Shown: one piece after another, positions 40,065 through 49,408 of the stretch
How positions within the stretch are numbered: the stretch's first letter is position 1
Layout of the letters: the number at the start of each line of letters is the position of its first letter
DNA from: Desulfitobacterium_A sp034927245
GTDB lineage: Bacteria; Bacillota; Desulfitobacteriia; Desulfitobacteriales; Desulfitobacteriaceae
Direction of reading: 5' to 3'
Length of the DNA stretch: 64,000 bases
Assembly: GCF_034927245.1 (NCBI RefSeq)
Contig: NZ_JAYFQK010000024.1
Span: 60,042 to 124,041, forward strand
The notes under the pieces: generated by a model
The model's input: only the letters and a program-made list of their open reading frames with translations
Databases searched by the model: none
Told to the model about the DNA's origin: nothing
Program-made: the position numbers and the translations under genes

Positions 40065-42713
40065 ATGTGGTTCGCCAAATCCCAAGAAGAAGCTCTTAAA
40101 GAACTTAACGTTAACCCCGTCCTAGGGCTTACTTCATCGGAAGCTCAAGCAAGGCTGCAAAAATACGGTGAAAACAAGCTTCGGGGAAAAACAAAGAAAA
40201 GCCTGCTTTCCTTATTCTTTGGGCAATTCAAAGATATGCTCATTTATGTTTTGCTTGGGGCATCCATCATTACCTTGATTATCGGCGAATATGCCGATAC
40301 CCTCATCATTCTCTTTGTCGTTATATTAAATGCGGTGATCGGAGTCCTCCAGGAATATAAAGCCGAAAAAGCGATTGAAGCCCTGCAGCAAATGGCAACA
40401 CCGCGTTCACTGGTTCGACGCGACGGAAAGGTGAAGGAAACCCGCTCCGAAGAAATCGTCCCCGGGGATATTGTTGTTCTCGATGCCGGCCGCTACATAC
40501 CGGCTGATCTGAGACTCATCGAAAGCGCTAATCTGCAAATCGAGGAATCCGCTTTAACCGGGGAATCCGTACCCTCTGAAAAAGAAGCTAACGCTTTGCA
40601 TGAAGATCCGCAAACTCCCCTTGGGGATAGGTCTAATATGGCCTTTATGTCTACACTGGTGACCAACGGTCGGGGTGAAGGGGTTGTCGTTGCGACAGCC
40701 ATGAATACCGAAATGGGCAAAATCGCTAAGATACTCGATGAAGATCTTGAGGAAATGACCCCCCTTCAAAAAAGGCTTGATGAACTCGGCCGCATTTTAG
40801 GATATCTCGCTATCGCCATCTGTCTTATCATGTTTACCATTGGTTTCATTCAAAAACGTGATTTATTTGAAATGTTCTTAACCGCGATCAGTTTAGCCGT
40901 CGCTGCCATTCCCGAAGGCCTTCCGGCCATTGTGGCGATTGTCCTAGCCCTAGGCGTAACGAGAATGTCCAAAATCAATGCCATCGTTAAGAAACTCCCT
41001 GCAGTTGAGACATTAGGTTCTGTTAATATCATCTGTTCCGATAAAACCGGAACACTGACCCAAAACAAAATGACCGTTGTCAAGCATTACACTTTCGGTA
41101 ATCTTAAAGATGTTCCTGCCGAAGATTCCCCATCTTCGCTTGACAAGGATACTCAAGAATTGCTGAAAACTTTAGTTTTATGTTCTGATGCAACTTATGA
41201 AAATGGGCAAGGGACAGGCGATCCCACTGAAATTGCCCTTGTGGTTCTCGGGGATCGCTACAAATTATCTAAACAAATATTGTCTGCCGAATATAAACGC
41301 GTAGGGGAAAACCCCTTCGACTCGGACCGCAAACTCATGTCAACACTTAATGAAGAAGGAAAAGGATATCGCGTCCATACGAAGGGAGCAATCGATAATC
41401 TTCTGAAAATCTCCAAATATGCTTTAATCCAAGGGGAAATCGTCCCTTTAACTGAGGAGATTAAAAATCAATTCTTAATGATCGCCGAAGAAATGTCTGA
41501 TCATGCTTTGCGGGTCCTTGGCGCAGCCTTTAGAGATACAGATCGATTACCGGCGCCGGAGGAGATGGAACAGGATTTAACGGTTCTCGGACTCGTCGGA
41601 ATGATTGACCCGCCTCGTTTAGAGGTCAAAGACTCTATTAAAGAAGCAAAGGATGCAGGAATTACACCTGTGATGATTACAGGCGACCATAAAAATACTG
41701 CTGCAGCGATTGCCAAAGAATTAGGCATTGCCGACTCCCTTGATCAAGCCTTAACCGGTGCTGAAATTAACTCCTTCTCCGATGAAGAATTTGCCCGTCG
41801 CATCAATAATTATCGTGTATTTGCCCGAGTATCCCCCGAACACAAGGTGAAAATCGTTAAGGCCTTTAAGGCTCAGGGAAATATCGTTTCAATGACGGGG
41901 GATGGGGTCAATGATGCTCCTTCCCTTAAAACCGCGGATATCGGAGTAGCTATGGGAATTACCGGTACTGATGTTGCCAAGGGTGCCAGTGATATGATCT
42001 TAACCGATGATAATTTTGCCACGATTGTTCATGCCATTAGAGAAGGAAGGAATATCTATAGCAATATTAAGAAATCAGTCATTTTCCTTTTTTCCTGTAA
42101 TTTGGGTGAAATTATCGCAATTTTTCTTTCCGTTCTCTTCTTCTGGCCTGTTCCTCTCCTGCCCACCCAAATTCTATGGATTAACTTGCTGACTGACACG
42201 CTCCCTGCTATTGCCTTGGGGGTTGATCCCGGTGATAAAGATATTATGAAAGCGAAACCGCGTGACCCGAAAGAAGGCTTTTTTGCACAGGGTGCCGGAA
42301 AACGAGCGATCACGGGAGGAACGCTGATCGGTCTTCTGACCTTGATTGCCTTTTACTTTGGCCTGAGTGAATACGGTTTTAGTTTAAGTTCCCGGAATAT
42401 CCCGGATGAGGTCTTAATTTATGCCCGTACGATGGCTTTCGTTGTTCTAGCCGCTTCTCAGCTCTTCTACGCCTTAAGCATGCGTAATGATCGTAAATCA
42501 ATCTTGAGCATTGGCCTTTTTACTAATAAATATCTAATTGGGGCGATTATCACCGGTTTAGTCTTGCAGTTAGGGATAATCTCCATCCCTGCTCTGGCGA
42601 ATGCCTTTAAGCTTCAATGGCTTTCAGGAAGGGATTGGCTTATGGTTATAGCCTTTGCCCTCATTCCCGTCGTTATTAATGAACTAATCAAGTTCATTAA
42701 ACACAGGATTTAA
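40065..42713 (+). CDS. P-type Ca2+-transporting ATPase (type IIA-like)
   Basis: This is an 882-residue cation pump. All hallmarks are intact: TGES (165-168), PEGLP in the fourth span, the phosphorylation motif DKTGTLT with Asp326, TGDGVND near 620, and the spans with NLLTDTLPA. The arrangement PEGLP plus N..TD in the sixth span fits SERCA/PMR1-like Ca2+ or Mn2+ pumps. The N-terminal cation-ATPase domain (about 1-70) is present. The start at 40065 follows AGAGGTGA; an in-frame TTG two codons earlier lies on the ribosome site. It is monocistronic in appearance. Ca2+ is favoured, Mn2+ possible. Confidence 0.9.
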   Translation: MWFAKSQEEALKELNVNPVLGLTSSEAQARLQKYGENKLRGKTKKSLLSLFFGQFKDMLIYVLLGASIITLIIGEYADTLIILFVVILNAVIGVLQEYKAEKAIEALQQMATPRSLVRRDGKVKETRSEEIVPGDIVVLDAGRYIPADLRLIESANLQIEESALTGESVPSEKEANALHEDPQTPLGDRSNMAFMSTLVTNGRGEGVVVATAMNTEMGKIAKILDEDLEEMTPLQKRLDELGRILGYLAIAICLIMFTIGFIQKRDLFEMFLTAISLAVAAIPEGLPAIVAIVLALGVTRMSKINAIVKKLPAVETLGSVNIICSDKTGTLTQNKMTVVKHYTFGNLKDVPAEDSPSSLDKDTQELLKTLVLCSDATYENGQGTGDPTEIALVVLGDRYKLSKQILSAEYKRVGENPFDSDRKLMSTLNEEGKGYRVHTKGAIDNLLKISKYALIQGEIVPLTEEIKNQFLMIAEEMSDHALRVLGAAFRDTDRLPAPEEMEQDLTVLGLVGMIDPPRLEVKDSIKEAKDAGITPVMITGDHKNTAAAIAKELGIADSLDQALTGAEINSFSDEEFARRINNYRVFARVSPEHKVKIVKAFKAQGNIVSMTGDGVNDAPSLKTADIGVAMGITGTDVAKGASDMILTDDNFATIVHAIREGRNIYSNIKKSVIFLFSCNLGEIIAIFLSVLFFWPVPLLPTQILWINLLTDTLPAIALGVDPGDKDIMKAKPRDPKEGFFAQGAGKRAITGGTLIGLLTLIAFYFGLSEYGFSLSSRNIPDEVLIYARTMAFVVLAASQLFYALSMRNDRKSILSIGLFTNKYLIGAIITGLVLQLGIISIPALANAFKLQWLSGRDWLMVIAFALIPVVINELIKFIKHRI

Positions 42714-42776
42714 CCTATTATGAGTAATAAATAAAACTTTTTTTACCAAAAGTATGTACTTATCCCTCAATGTGTT

Positions 42777-42784
42777 GCTATAAT
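42777..42784 (+). promoter_or_regulatory. Extended -10 promoter of pckA
   Basis: TGC directly ahead of TATAAT (42779-42784) gives a TGn extended -10 element about 50 bp upstream of pckA. The -35 region is weak. Confidence 0.5.
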
Positions 42785-42832
42785 AGGGCGTATACAATAT
42801 TCACTAAACTTCAAAAAGGAGCAGAATATTTT

Positions 42833-44383
42833 ATGAACAGCAGCGCTCAGCCAATCGGGGTAAGCGAAACCTTTGCATCCAATGAAATACATTATAACTT
42901 ATCCGTTTCTGAATTAGTCGAAACAGCGCTCGCACGCGGAGAGGGCATTCTCTCTTCGACAGGAGCATTTCGTGTCAGCACAGGAAAATATACGGGCCGT
43001 TCGCCGAAGGATAAATTTATTGTCGATGAACCGTCCGTACATAATAAGATTGCATGGGGTTCAGTAAATCGCCCTATTTCTTCCGAACGTTTTGAAAGTC
43101 TCTACGAGCAAGTTCAAGTCTACCTAAAAGAACGTGAACTCTTTATATTTGATGGATTCGCCGGTGCTCATGAGAAATATCGTTTACCGATTCGGGTTAT
43201 CAATGAATATGCTTGGCAAAATCTCTTCGTTCATCAGCTTTTTATTCGGCCGAGCGAAAAGGATTTAAAAAAACATAAGCCGGGTTTTACAATCATTGCG
43301 GTCCCCGGATTTAAAGCGAATCCGCAAATTGATGGCACCCATTCAGAGGCCTTTATCATCTGTTCTTTTGAGAAGCGTGTTATTTTAATCGGGGGAACTC
43401 AATATGCAGGGGAAATGAAGAAATCCATCTTCAGCGTCCTGAATTATTATCTTCCTCTTCAAAACACCCTCTCCATGCATTGCTCCGCCAATATCGGAAC
43501 AAAAGGAGATGTTGCTCTTTTCTTTGGATTATCCGGTACAGGCAAAACAACACTCTCAGCGGACCCTGCACGGCGCTTAATCGGTGATGATGAACATGGT
43601 TGGTGTGAGGATGGAGTTTTCAATATTGAAGGCGGATGTTATGCCAAATGCATCGATCTCTCCGAAGAAAAAGAACCTCAAATTTGGAAGGCGATTCGCT
43701 TTGGGACGGTACTGGAAAATGTAATTCTCAACCCGGAGACTCATCAGGCTGATTATACCGATAAAACACTAACCGAAAACACCCGTGCCGCATATCCTAT
43801 TGAACATATAGATAATGCGGTTATTCCCGGTACAGCGGGACATCCCAAAGTTATCTTTTTCTTAACTGCCGATGCTTTCGGGGTACTGCCCCCCATTTCG
43901 GAGTTATCGAAAGAGCAAGCCATGTATCATTTTCTTTCAGGCTATACTTCAAAACTTGCGGGCACAGAGCGCGGTATTACTGAACCTATGGCAACTTTTT
44001 CAACATGTTTTGGCGCCCCCTTCCTTCCGCTTGAACCTCGAATTTATGCAGAGATGCTCGGCGAAAGAATTGCAAAGTATGATACCAAAGTATACCTTGT
44101 GAATACAGGTTGGTCCGGCGGTTCATATGGTACAGGTAAGCGCATTAAGTTAGCCTATACGCGGGCAATGATTACCGCGGCACTCAATGGCTCAATCGAG
44201 CGGGCAAATTTCAGCGCAGACCCGATATTTGGATTATTCGTGCCTGACCATGTCGAGGGGGTTCCGAGTGAAATTCTTAACCCACGAAATACGTGGGCCA
44301 ATAAAGACGAATTTGATGCTGTCGCCAAGGATTTAGCGTTACGCTTTGCGAAAAATTACGAGCGTGTTAATCCCCTGCGCTAA
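42833..44383 (+). CDS. pckA: Phosphoenolpyruvate carboxykinase (ATP)
   Basis: This enzyme interconverts oxaloacetate plus ATP with PEP, CO2 and ADP. The 516-residue protein has the phosphate-binding P-loop GLSGTGKTT (about 232-240), the metal site LIGDDEHGW, and RSPKDKFIVDE and TEPMATFSTCFGAPF blocks typical of ATP-type PckA. The ATG at 42833 is preferred, with AAAAAGGAG upstream; the frame is open earlier without a ribosome site. In an anaerobe it could run in the carboxylating or the gluconeogenic direction. It is transcribed alone, and the manganese riboswitch of mntP begins just after its end. Confidence 0.95.
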   Translation: MNSSAQPIGVSETFASNEIHYNLSVSELVETALARGEGILSSTGAFRVSTGKYTGRSPKDKFIVDEPSVHNKIAWGSVNRPISSERFESLYEQVQVYLKERELFIFDGFAGAHEKYRLPIRVINEYAWQNLFVHQLFIRPSEKDLKKHKPGFTIIAVPGFKANPQIDGTHSEAFIICSFEKRVILIGGTQYAGEMKKSIFSVLNYYLPLQNTLSMHCSANIGTKGDVALFFGLSGTGKTTLSADPARRLIGDDEHGWCEDGVFNIEGGCYAKCIDLSEEKEPQIWKAIRFGTVLENVILNPETHQADYTDKTLTENTRAAYPIEHIDNAVIPGTAGHPKVIFFLTADAFGVLPPISELSKEQAMYHFLSGYTSKLAGTERGITEPMATFSTCFGAPFLPLEPRIYAEMLGERIAKYDTKVYLVNTGWSGGSYGTGKRIKLAYTRAMITAALNGSIERANFSADPIFGLFVPDHVEGVPSEILNPRNTWANKDEFDAVAKDLALRFAKNYERVNPLR

Positions 44384-44424
44384 ATTGTATGATATAATTA
44401 GTGATATGAATTTATGATCGAACT

Positions 44425-44545
44425 TCCATGAGGGAGTAGTTTGCACGCATTTGCCGTGTGGTAAGTCAACATACTGGCCGTTTCTGGTCTGGCTTACCTT
44501 AATGAATGAGACTCATGTGTAGCAGGTTCTGCTATGCATGTGCCT
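44425..44545 (+). ncRNA. yybP-ykoY manganese riboswitch upstream of mntP
   Basis: The leader contains the conserved AGGGAGTAG near its 5' end (44431-44439), GTAAGTCAACATACTGGCC at 44461-44479, and the 3' conserved TGAATGAGACTCATG type segment near 44503-44516. These are hallmark pieces of the Mn2+-sensing yybP-ykoY family. Its position directly ahead of a Mn exporter gene fits the known biology, where Mn2+ binding switches expression on. The limits are approximate. Confidence 0.85.
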
Positions 44546-44558
44546 TTGCCGAAAAATC

Positions 44559-44603
44559 AAAGACTCAAGTGTAGCTTAAGCTGGACTTGAGTCTTTTCTT
44601 ATT
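44559..44603 (+). terminator. Riboswitch-controlled terminator of mntP
   Basis: AAAGACTCAAGT (44559-44570) pairs with ACTTGAGTCTTT (44585-44596), followed by a T-rich tail TTTTCTTATT. It lies between aptamer and mntP. GACTCA(T/A)GTGTAGC occurs both in the aptamer (44510-44523) and in the terminator 5' arm (44562-44575), allowing competing pairings. Confidence 0.85.
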
Positions 44604-44653
44604 GGGTAAACTCATTAATAGCATATGGGTAAAAAAGGAGTTTGGATAGAAGA

Positions 44654-45211
44654 ATGGGTTTTTTTGAATTATTGACGATTGCGATTGGATTATCAATGGA
44701 CGCTTTTGCTGTTTCTATCAGTAAAGGATTATCCCTTAAGCGGATGAGCTACAAACACGCTGTCATTGTCGGTCTCTACTTTGGTATATTTCAGGCCTTG
44801 ATGCCTGTCATTGGGTATTTTCTCGGTACCCAATTTAAAGAAAGCATTACCACTCTTGACCACTGGATTGCATTTTTCCTGCTGTCCGTTATAGGGTTAA
44901 ATATGATCCGCGAATCAAGGGATGAATCTGAAGAAGTTGACGATTCCTTCAACCTTAAAAGTATGGTCATACTTTCCGTTGCAACGAGCATTGATGCTTT
45001 AGCTGTTGGTGTTACTTTTGCCTTTTTACAAGTTCATATTTTTTCGGCAGTTACGATTATTGGTATTACAACCTTTTTATTTTCTTTTGTTGGCGTTAAA
45101 ATCGGGAATGGATTCGGAACAAAATTTAAATCCAAGGCCGAGCTTGCAGGCGGTATCATTTTGATCGGTATGGGGATAAAAATCCTGCTTGAACATCTGG
45201 GCATACTATAA
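44654..45211 (+). CDS. mntP: Manganese efflux pump MntP
   Basis: This is a six-span Mn2+ exporter of 185 residues. Both acidic repeats are present: LSMDAFAVSISKG near residue 15 and SIDALAVGVTFA near 115, with Asp residues that line the transport path. The ATG at 44654 is chosen, giving the usual short N-terminus (MGFFELLTIAIG); a TTG at 44642 lies too near the AAAAAAGGAG site. The yybP-ykoY riboswitch and terminator upstream strongly support Mn2+. It converges on the EFR1 gene. Confidence 0.93.
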   Translation: MGFFELLTIAIGLSMDAFAVSISKGLSLKRMSYKHAVIVGLYFGIFQALMPVIGYFLGTQFKESITTLDHWIAFFLLSVIGLNMIRESRDESEEVDDSFNLKSMVILSVATSIDALAVGVTFAFLQVHIFSAVTIIGITTFLFSFVGVKIGNGFGTKFKSKAELAGGIILIGMGIKILLEHLGIL

Positions 45212-45229
45212 CGCCCTAAAACGATCGTC

Positions 45230-46048
45230 TTAGATGAATAGTTCCGGCTCGCAGCGCTTTGCACACTCTATTTCTAATTCCAACTTATGCTTTAAATAAC
45301 CGGGGTCATCATAATACTTCGCCTGAACCGGACATTTTTTAACACATGCTCCGCATTTAATACAAATTCCTTTGAGCTGGGTAACATCTTCATAATCAAT
45401 GGATCCCATCGGACAAACCTCAGCACAAATTTTGCAATCTGTACAATTCGTATTCGTTTTCGGCGTAACCTTTCTGATATCAACAGGGTTGCCCTGATTA
45501 TCTTTAGGCATATAGTAATTTCGATAAGGCTTATTGCCAGGAACTTTAACCCCGGTTATTTCATCGGAAGATGTTATTTTCGTAGAGATTAACTTCGCAA
45601 ATTCATCAACAATCTGCCGATCTTTTTCATCCGGTCTGCCTTGAGCAAGTGTTTTCGAAAAGGCATGCTCACCAATGAATGCACCTGCGGCCATAACTTT
45701 AAAACCGTCAAATTCTAAAATATCTTTTAACTCGATTAAAGCATCATCATAATTTCTATTCCCATAGACAACAATGGCGATCGCTAAGGCCCCGTTGCCT
45801 TTAATTGAATTTAAATACTTTAATAGCACATTGGGCACTCTTCCGGCATAAACCGGAACTCCGACAATGACAATGTCGTCTTTCTCAAAGGATACCGGAT
45901 TTTTTCTTGCTCCTGGTAATGTAAAATCGAAATGTTGAATAGAATTTGCCGGTTCTCTTGGATCTAGGATTTTCTGTGCTAATTCGACTACGATCTTTTG
46001 AGTTGTACCTGTCGCACTAAAATACAGTGTATTCAGACTTTTCCTCAC
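45230..46048 (-). CDS. EFR1-type flavodoxin/ferredoxin protein
   Basis: This is a 272-residue cytoplasmic redox protein. An N-terminal flavodoxin-like domain (about 1-165) has FSATGTTQKIV in place of the FMN phosphate loop and GVPVYAGRVPNVLLKYL. A C-terminal 2[4Fe-4S] domain (about 195-255) has CTDCKICAEVCP and CIKCGACVKKCP. Such EFR1 proteins occur widely in Clostridia; the partner and role are unknown. It is the second gene after the metallo-hydrolase, with a 35-bp gap, and may be cotranscribed with it. Confidence 0.88.
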   Translation of the reverse strand: MRKSLNTLYFSATGTTQKIVVELAQKILDPREPANSIQHFDFTLPGARKNPVSFEKDDIVIVGVPVYAGRVPNVLLKYLNSIKGNGALAIAIVVYGNRNYDDALIELKDILEFDGFKVMAAGAFIGEHAFSKTLAQGRPDEKDRQIVDEFAKLISTKITSSDEITGVKVPGNKPYRNYYMPKDNQGNPVDIRKVTPKTNTNCTDCKICAEVCPMGSIDYEDVTQLKGICIKCGACVKKCPVQAKYYDDPGYLKHKLELEIECAKRCEPELFI

Positions 46049-46083
46049 TCAATACCCCTCCCCCAATACGATTTAATATTTCT

Positions 46084-47004
46084 TTAGCATACATTACCCT
46101 TATTGTCCATGACTTTATAATATTTTAAGAATCCATCGGTAGAGTCCAGCTTAATACTCCCTATTTCAGTCAAATATTCAACATAAGACCTTACCATTCT
46201 TTCGATCATGGCATACTTCCATACGGTTTTAATACTAATATTAAACTTTTTACAAGCTGCTTTAATAATCTCTTCTAGGGTTATCTTATTCTTAATGACG
46301 GAATAAACACCCGCCGCTCTGCTCTTATAAAATTTTATATTATCCGCAATCAGTTTGGTTATTTCCTGATCACTATAAACCCCTTTGTGGGCCACTATAT
46401 ATTGGCTGCATTCCAATGTGTAAAGTTTTTCCTTACTTTTTAAATCCTCACTGAGAATAAAAGCGTAAGGCATTTTAGCCCCCCACATAACCTCGTAACT
46501 AATAAGAGCATCACCGATATAAGCCACATTGTCGGGAGTAATAGTACAAATATGGGCCGGGCTATGCCCCGGTGTATGAAGAATCCTAAATTCTATACCA
46601 CACATATTGATCCTGTCTTGGTTATTCTGAATCCGAATATCTGTTTCACAAACCATATGGTTATAATGTTCTTTTATGTCTGTATAGCTTGCATTGCTAT
46701 AGTAAGTTTTAAGATTAACCGCTGAACGACAAATATAGGCTTCCATATCCCCCATAGCTATCGCGCATTTATATCTTTCTCTGAAATATTTATTATTTCC
46801 GACATGATCAACATGAGCATGGGAATTAATGATGCCCGATACTTTGAAGTTATTTTCCATGAGAAGGTCCACAATTCCTTCTCTCTCTTTTCTCCACCCG
46901 GTATCTAATAAAATTATTTCTTCATTGTTGATTTTATAAAAAGGAATATAGGTCATACCTGTGTCCAATATATACGTATTTCCTTTAACTTGCAATATTT
47001 CCAT
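46084..47004 (-). CDS. MBL-fold metallo-hydrolase
   Basis: This is a metallo-beta-lactamase fold hydrolase of 306 residues. Metal ligands lie in NSHAHVDHVGN (near 60-70) and HTPGHSPAHIC (near 145). A C-terminal helical extension (about 215-306) carries a winged-helix-like segment (TLEEIIKAACKKFNISIKTVWKYAM) that may bind nucleic acid or mediate dimerisation. No flavodoxin or rhodanese domain is attached. The substrate is unknown. It lies upstream of the EFR1 gene on the same strand. The gap 47005-47350 contains the opu promoter and otherwise no feature that I can support. Confidence 0.82.
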   Translation of the reverse strand: MEILQVKGNTYILDTGMTYIPFYKINNEEIILLDTGWRKEREGIVDLLMENNFKVSGIINSHAHVDHVGNNKYFRERYKCAIAMGDMEAYICRSAVNLKTYYSNASYTDIKEHYNHMVCETDIRIQNNQDRINMCGIEFRILHTPGHSPAHICTITPDNVAYIGDALISYEVMWGAKMPYAFILSEDLKSKEKLYTLECSQYIVAHKGVYSDQEITKLIADNIKFYKSRAAGVYSVIKNKITLEEIIKAACKKFNISIKTVWKYAMIERMVRSYVEYLTEIGSIKLDSTDGFLKYYKVMDNKGNVC

Positions 47005-47244
47005 TTTCGTTTTCCCCTTTAAACTAATATCCTTAAAGTAATAATTTTACAACAATATCGTATTAAGATAAAGAACTTTTTAATTTCAAACTCTTTCGAT
47101 TGAGAAGGTATGACTGTGCAGTGACAACCTTCCTTTTGTTAAAGGTGTGGCAGTATGGGCTAGGATTATCTGCTTTTTTGTATGCTATTCCCTTATGCTC
47201 CCTTTTTTTCAAGAGAGAGACCGAATTATCAGACCTATCCCCTT

Positions 47245-47274
47245 TTGACCTGTAACACCTATCAGGGGTATAAT
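47245..47274 (+). promoter_or_regulatory. Sigma-A promoter of the glycine betaine transporter operon
   Basis: TTGACC (47245-47250) and TATAAT (47269-47274) are separated by 18 bp. The predicted start lies about 70 bp upstream of the first gene. Confidence 0.75.
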
Positions 47275-47350
47275 GAATAAGTAACAACTTTATATTTATA
47301 TCTAAGTTGCCACGTGCTTTTCTGTACTCATGGAGAGGAGGTCTCTATCT

Positions 47351-48577
47351 ATGGGAGTAAAAATAGAAGTAAAGAATTTAATCAAGATCTTTAGCTTTCA
47401 ACCCCAAAAAGCATTGCAGCTGCTTAATCAAGGCTTAAATAAGGAACAAATTCTAAAAGAAACCGGACTTACTGTCGGCATCAATAATATGAATTTTACG
47501 GTTAACGAAGGTGAAATTTTTGTTATTATGGGGCTATCAGGAAGTGGTAAGTCAACCATCCTTCGCTGTCTAAATCGGTTAATTGAACCAAGTTCAGGCT
47601 CAGTGATCATTGACGGGAAAGATATTACCCGGCTTAAGGCCCAAGAACTCAGGGAACTGCGCCAAAAAAAATTGGCTATGGTATTTCAGCAGTTTGCCCT
47701 TTTACCCCATCGAACTGTTTTGCAAAACACGGTTTATGGTTTAGAGGTTCAAGGGGTAAGCAAATCAGAACGTGAAAAGCGGGCACTCCAGTGTCTTGAG
47801 ATGGTAGGGCTTGCCGGTTGGGAAAATTCTTATCCCGATGAATTAAGCGGCGGAATGAAACAACGGGTTGGCTTGGCTCGCGCTTTAGCCAATGATCCGG
47901 ATATTCTGCTCATGGATGAGGCTTTTAGCGCCTTGGATCCTCTCATTCGTGAAGAAATGCAGGATGAGTTGCTTAATCTGCAGCAGAAAATGAACAAAAC
48001 GATTGTATTTATTACCCATGATCTTAATGAAGCATTAAAAATCGGTGATCGTATTGCCTTCATCAGAGACGGTTCTCTTATTCAAGTCGGTACACCTGAA
48101 GAAATTATCGGGCATCCCGCAGATGACTATGTCGCGAAATTTGCCCGCGGTGTGGATCGCAGTAAAATCTTAACCTTGAAAGATGTCATGAATCGCCCCC
48201 ATCCTGTCATGCAACTGCGTGACGGGCCTAATGTTGCCTTACAGCTCATGAGGGAAAACGGGATTTCAAGCGTATTCGTTGTGGATCGGGCGAAACACTT
48301 ACAAGGTCTTATTTCCGCTGATCTCGCCCTTAAAGCACACGAAGGAAATATCGAAGATCTTCATAATATTGATTTAGTAAAGGTACCCATGTATAAGGAA
48401 ACGGTCCTTGTGCGAGATATCATACCTGTTATTGCAAAGAGCAAGTTTCCTTTAGCGGTGATTGATGAAGAACAACGGCTAATCGGTATTGTTATACGGG
48501 GGGCTGTGCTTGCCGCACTAGCCAACACGGGGGGTGAAGTTAATGATGTATCGTCTACCCTTAGGATTGTGGGTTAA
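47351..48577 (+). CDS. opuAA: Glycine betaine/proline ABC transporter ATPase
   Basis: This is the ATP-binding subunit of an OpuA/ProU-type osmolyte importer, 408 residues. Walker A GLSGSGKST lies at about 61-69, with signature LSGGMKQRVGLARALA and Walker B LLMDEA. The Q-loop sequence is VFQQFALLPHRTV, typical of ProV/OpuAA. Two C-terminal CBS domains (about 280-400) sense ionic strength in related transporters. The ATG at 47351 follows GAGAGGAGG. It overlaps the permease gene by 35 nt. The gene symbol follows the OpuA type; an ATPase-permease-binding protein order with a separate binding protein gene is found here. Confidence 0.9.
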   Translation: MGVKIEVKNLIKIFSFQPQKALQLLNQGLNKEQILKETGLTVGINNMNFTVNEGEIFVIMGLSGSGKSTILRCLNRLIEPSSGSVIIDGKDITRLKAQELRELRQKKLAMVFQQFALLPHRTVLQNTVYGLEVQGVSKSEREKRALQCLEMVGLAGWENSYPDELSGGMKQRVGLARALANDPDILLMDEAFSALDPLIREEMQDELLNLQQKMNKTIVFITHDLNEALKIGDRIAFIRDGSLIQVGTPEEIIGHPADDYVAKFARGVDRSKILTLKDVMNRPHPVMQLRDGPNVALQLMRENGISSVFVVDRAKHLQGLISADLALKAHEGNIEDLHNIDLVKVPMYKETVLVRDIIPVIAKSKFPLAVIDEEQRLIGIVIRGAVLAALANTGGEVNDVSSTLRIVG

Positions 48578-49388
48578 TAATGGAGTAGATTGGCTATTAT
48601 ACCATTTCGGAAATGCGTTTGAATCCTTCACAAAATCCGTAACGGTCTTCACGGAATCAGTACGTAACGGCTTAGCATTGGTTCCGTGGTTTGTGGTTAT
48701 TCTTATCTTTGCCTTATTGGCCTGGCGCGCCAAAGGATGGCGTCTTGCTCTGGGAACAACGGTAGGGCTTTTGCTCATCCACAACCTGGAATTATGGTCT
48801 CCCTTTCTTGATACGCTCGTTCTCGTCATCATCGCTTCCCTTGTATCCCTCATTATCGGTATTCCCTTAGGTATCTTGGCTGCACGAAGTGATCGCTTTC
48901 ACAAAATCCTCTCCCCGGTATTGGATTTCATGCAAACGATGCCCTCCTTTGTCTATCTCATTCCGGCGCTGATGTTCTTCAGCCTCGGTACCGTTTCTGC
49001 AATCTTTGCAACCGTTATCTTCTCTATGCCCCCGGTTATTCGCTTAACAGATCTGGGAATTCGCCAAGTCCCCGCAGACCTCGTCGAAGTCGGAGAAGCC
49101 TTTGGTTCCAATTCCCGGCAAATGCTCTGGAAAATACAGCTTCCCTTGGCCCTTCCCACAATCATGGCAGGTATCAACCAAACAATGATGCTTTCTCTTT
49201 CGATGGTCGTTATTTCGGCGATGATCGGGGCTCAAGGATTAGGCGCCGGCGTTCTTGCCGGAATTTCACAGATGGACATTGGTAAGGGCTTCGAATATGG
49301 TTTAGCTGTCGTTATTTTAGCTATGATTCTGGACCGTCTCAGCCAAGGAGTGGTTCGAAATTCACGAGGTGCAACGACCAAATCGTGA
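48543..49388 (+). CDS. opuAB: Glycine betaine ABC transporter permease
   Basis: This is the membrane subunit of the osmolyte importer, 281 residues with about six spans. The permease loop EVGEAFGSNSRQMLWKIQLPLALPTIMAG is the EAA motif that contacts the ATPase. An N-terminal amphipathic segment precedes the first span, as in OpuAB/ProW. The ATG at 48543 follows GGGGGGTGAAG; the next codon is also ATG. Overlap with the ATPase gene points to coupled translation. The binding protein gene begins 20 nt downstream. Confidence 0.9.
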   Translation: MMYRLPLGLWVNNGVDWLLYHFGNAFESFTKSVTVFTESVRNGLALVPWFVVILIFALLAWRAKGWRLALGTTVGLLLIHNLELWSPFLDTLVLVIIASLVSLIIGIPLGILAARSDRFHKILSPVLDFMQTMPSFVYLIPALMFFSLGTVSAIFATVIFSMPPVIRLTDLGIRQVPADLVEVGEAFGSNSRQMLWKIQLPLALPTIMAGINQTMMLSLSMVVISAMIGAQGLGAGVLAGISQMDIGKGFEYGLAVVILAMILDRLSQGVVRNSRGATTKS

Positions 49389-49408
49389 TCGTAAGGAGGA
49401 CTGATTAA

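Noticed and set aside
47063..47287. 74-codon minus-strand frame before opuAA
   Set aside because: It overlaps the opu promoter, has no ribosome site and shows no recognisable domain.
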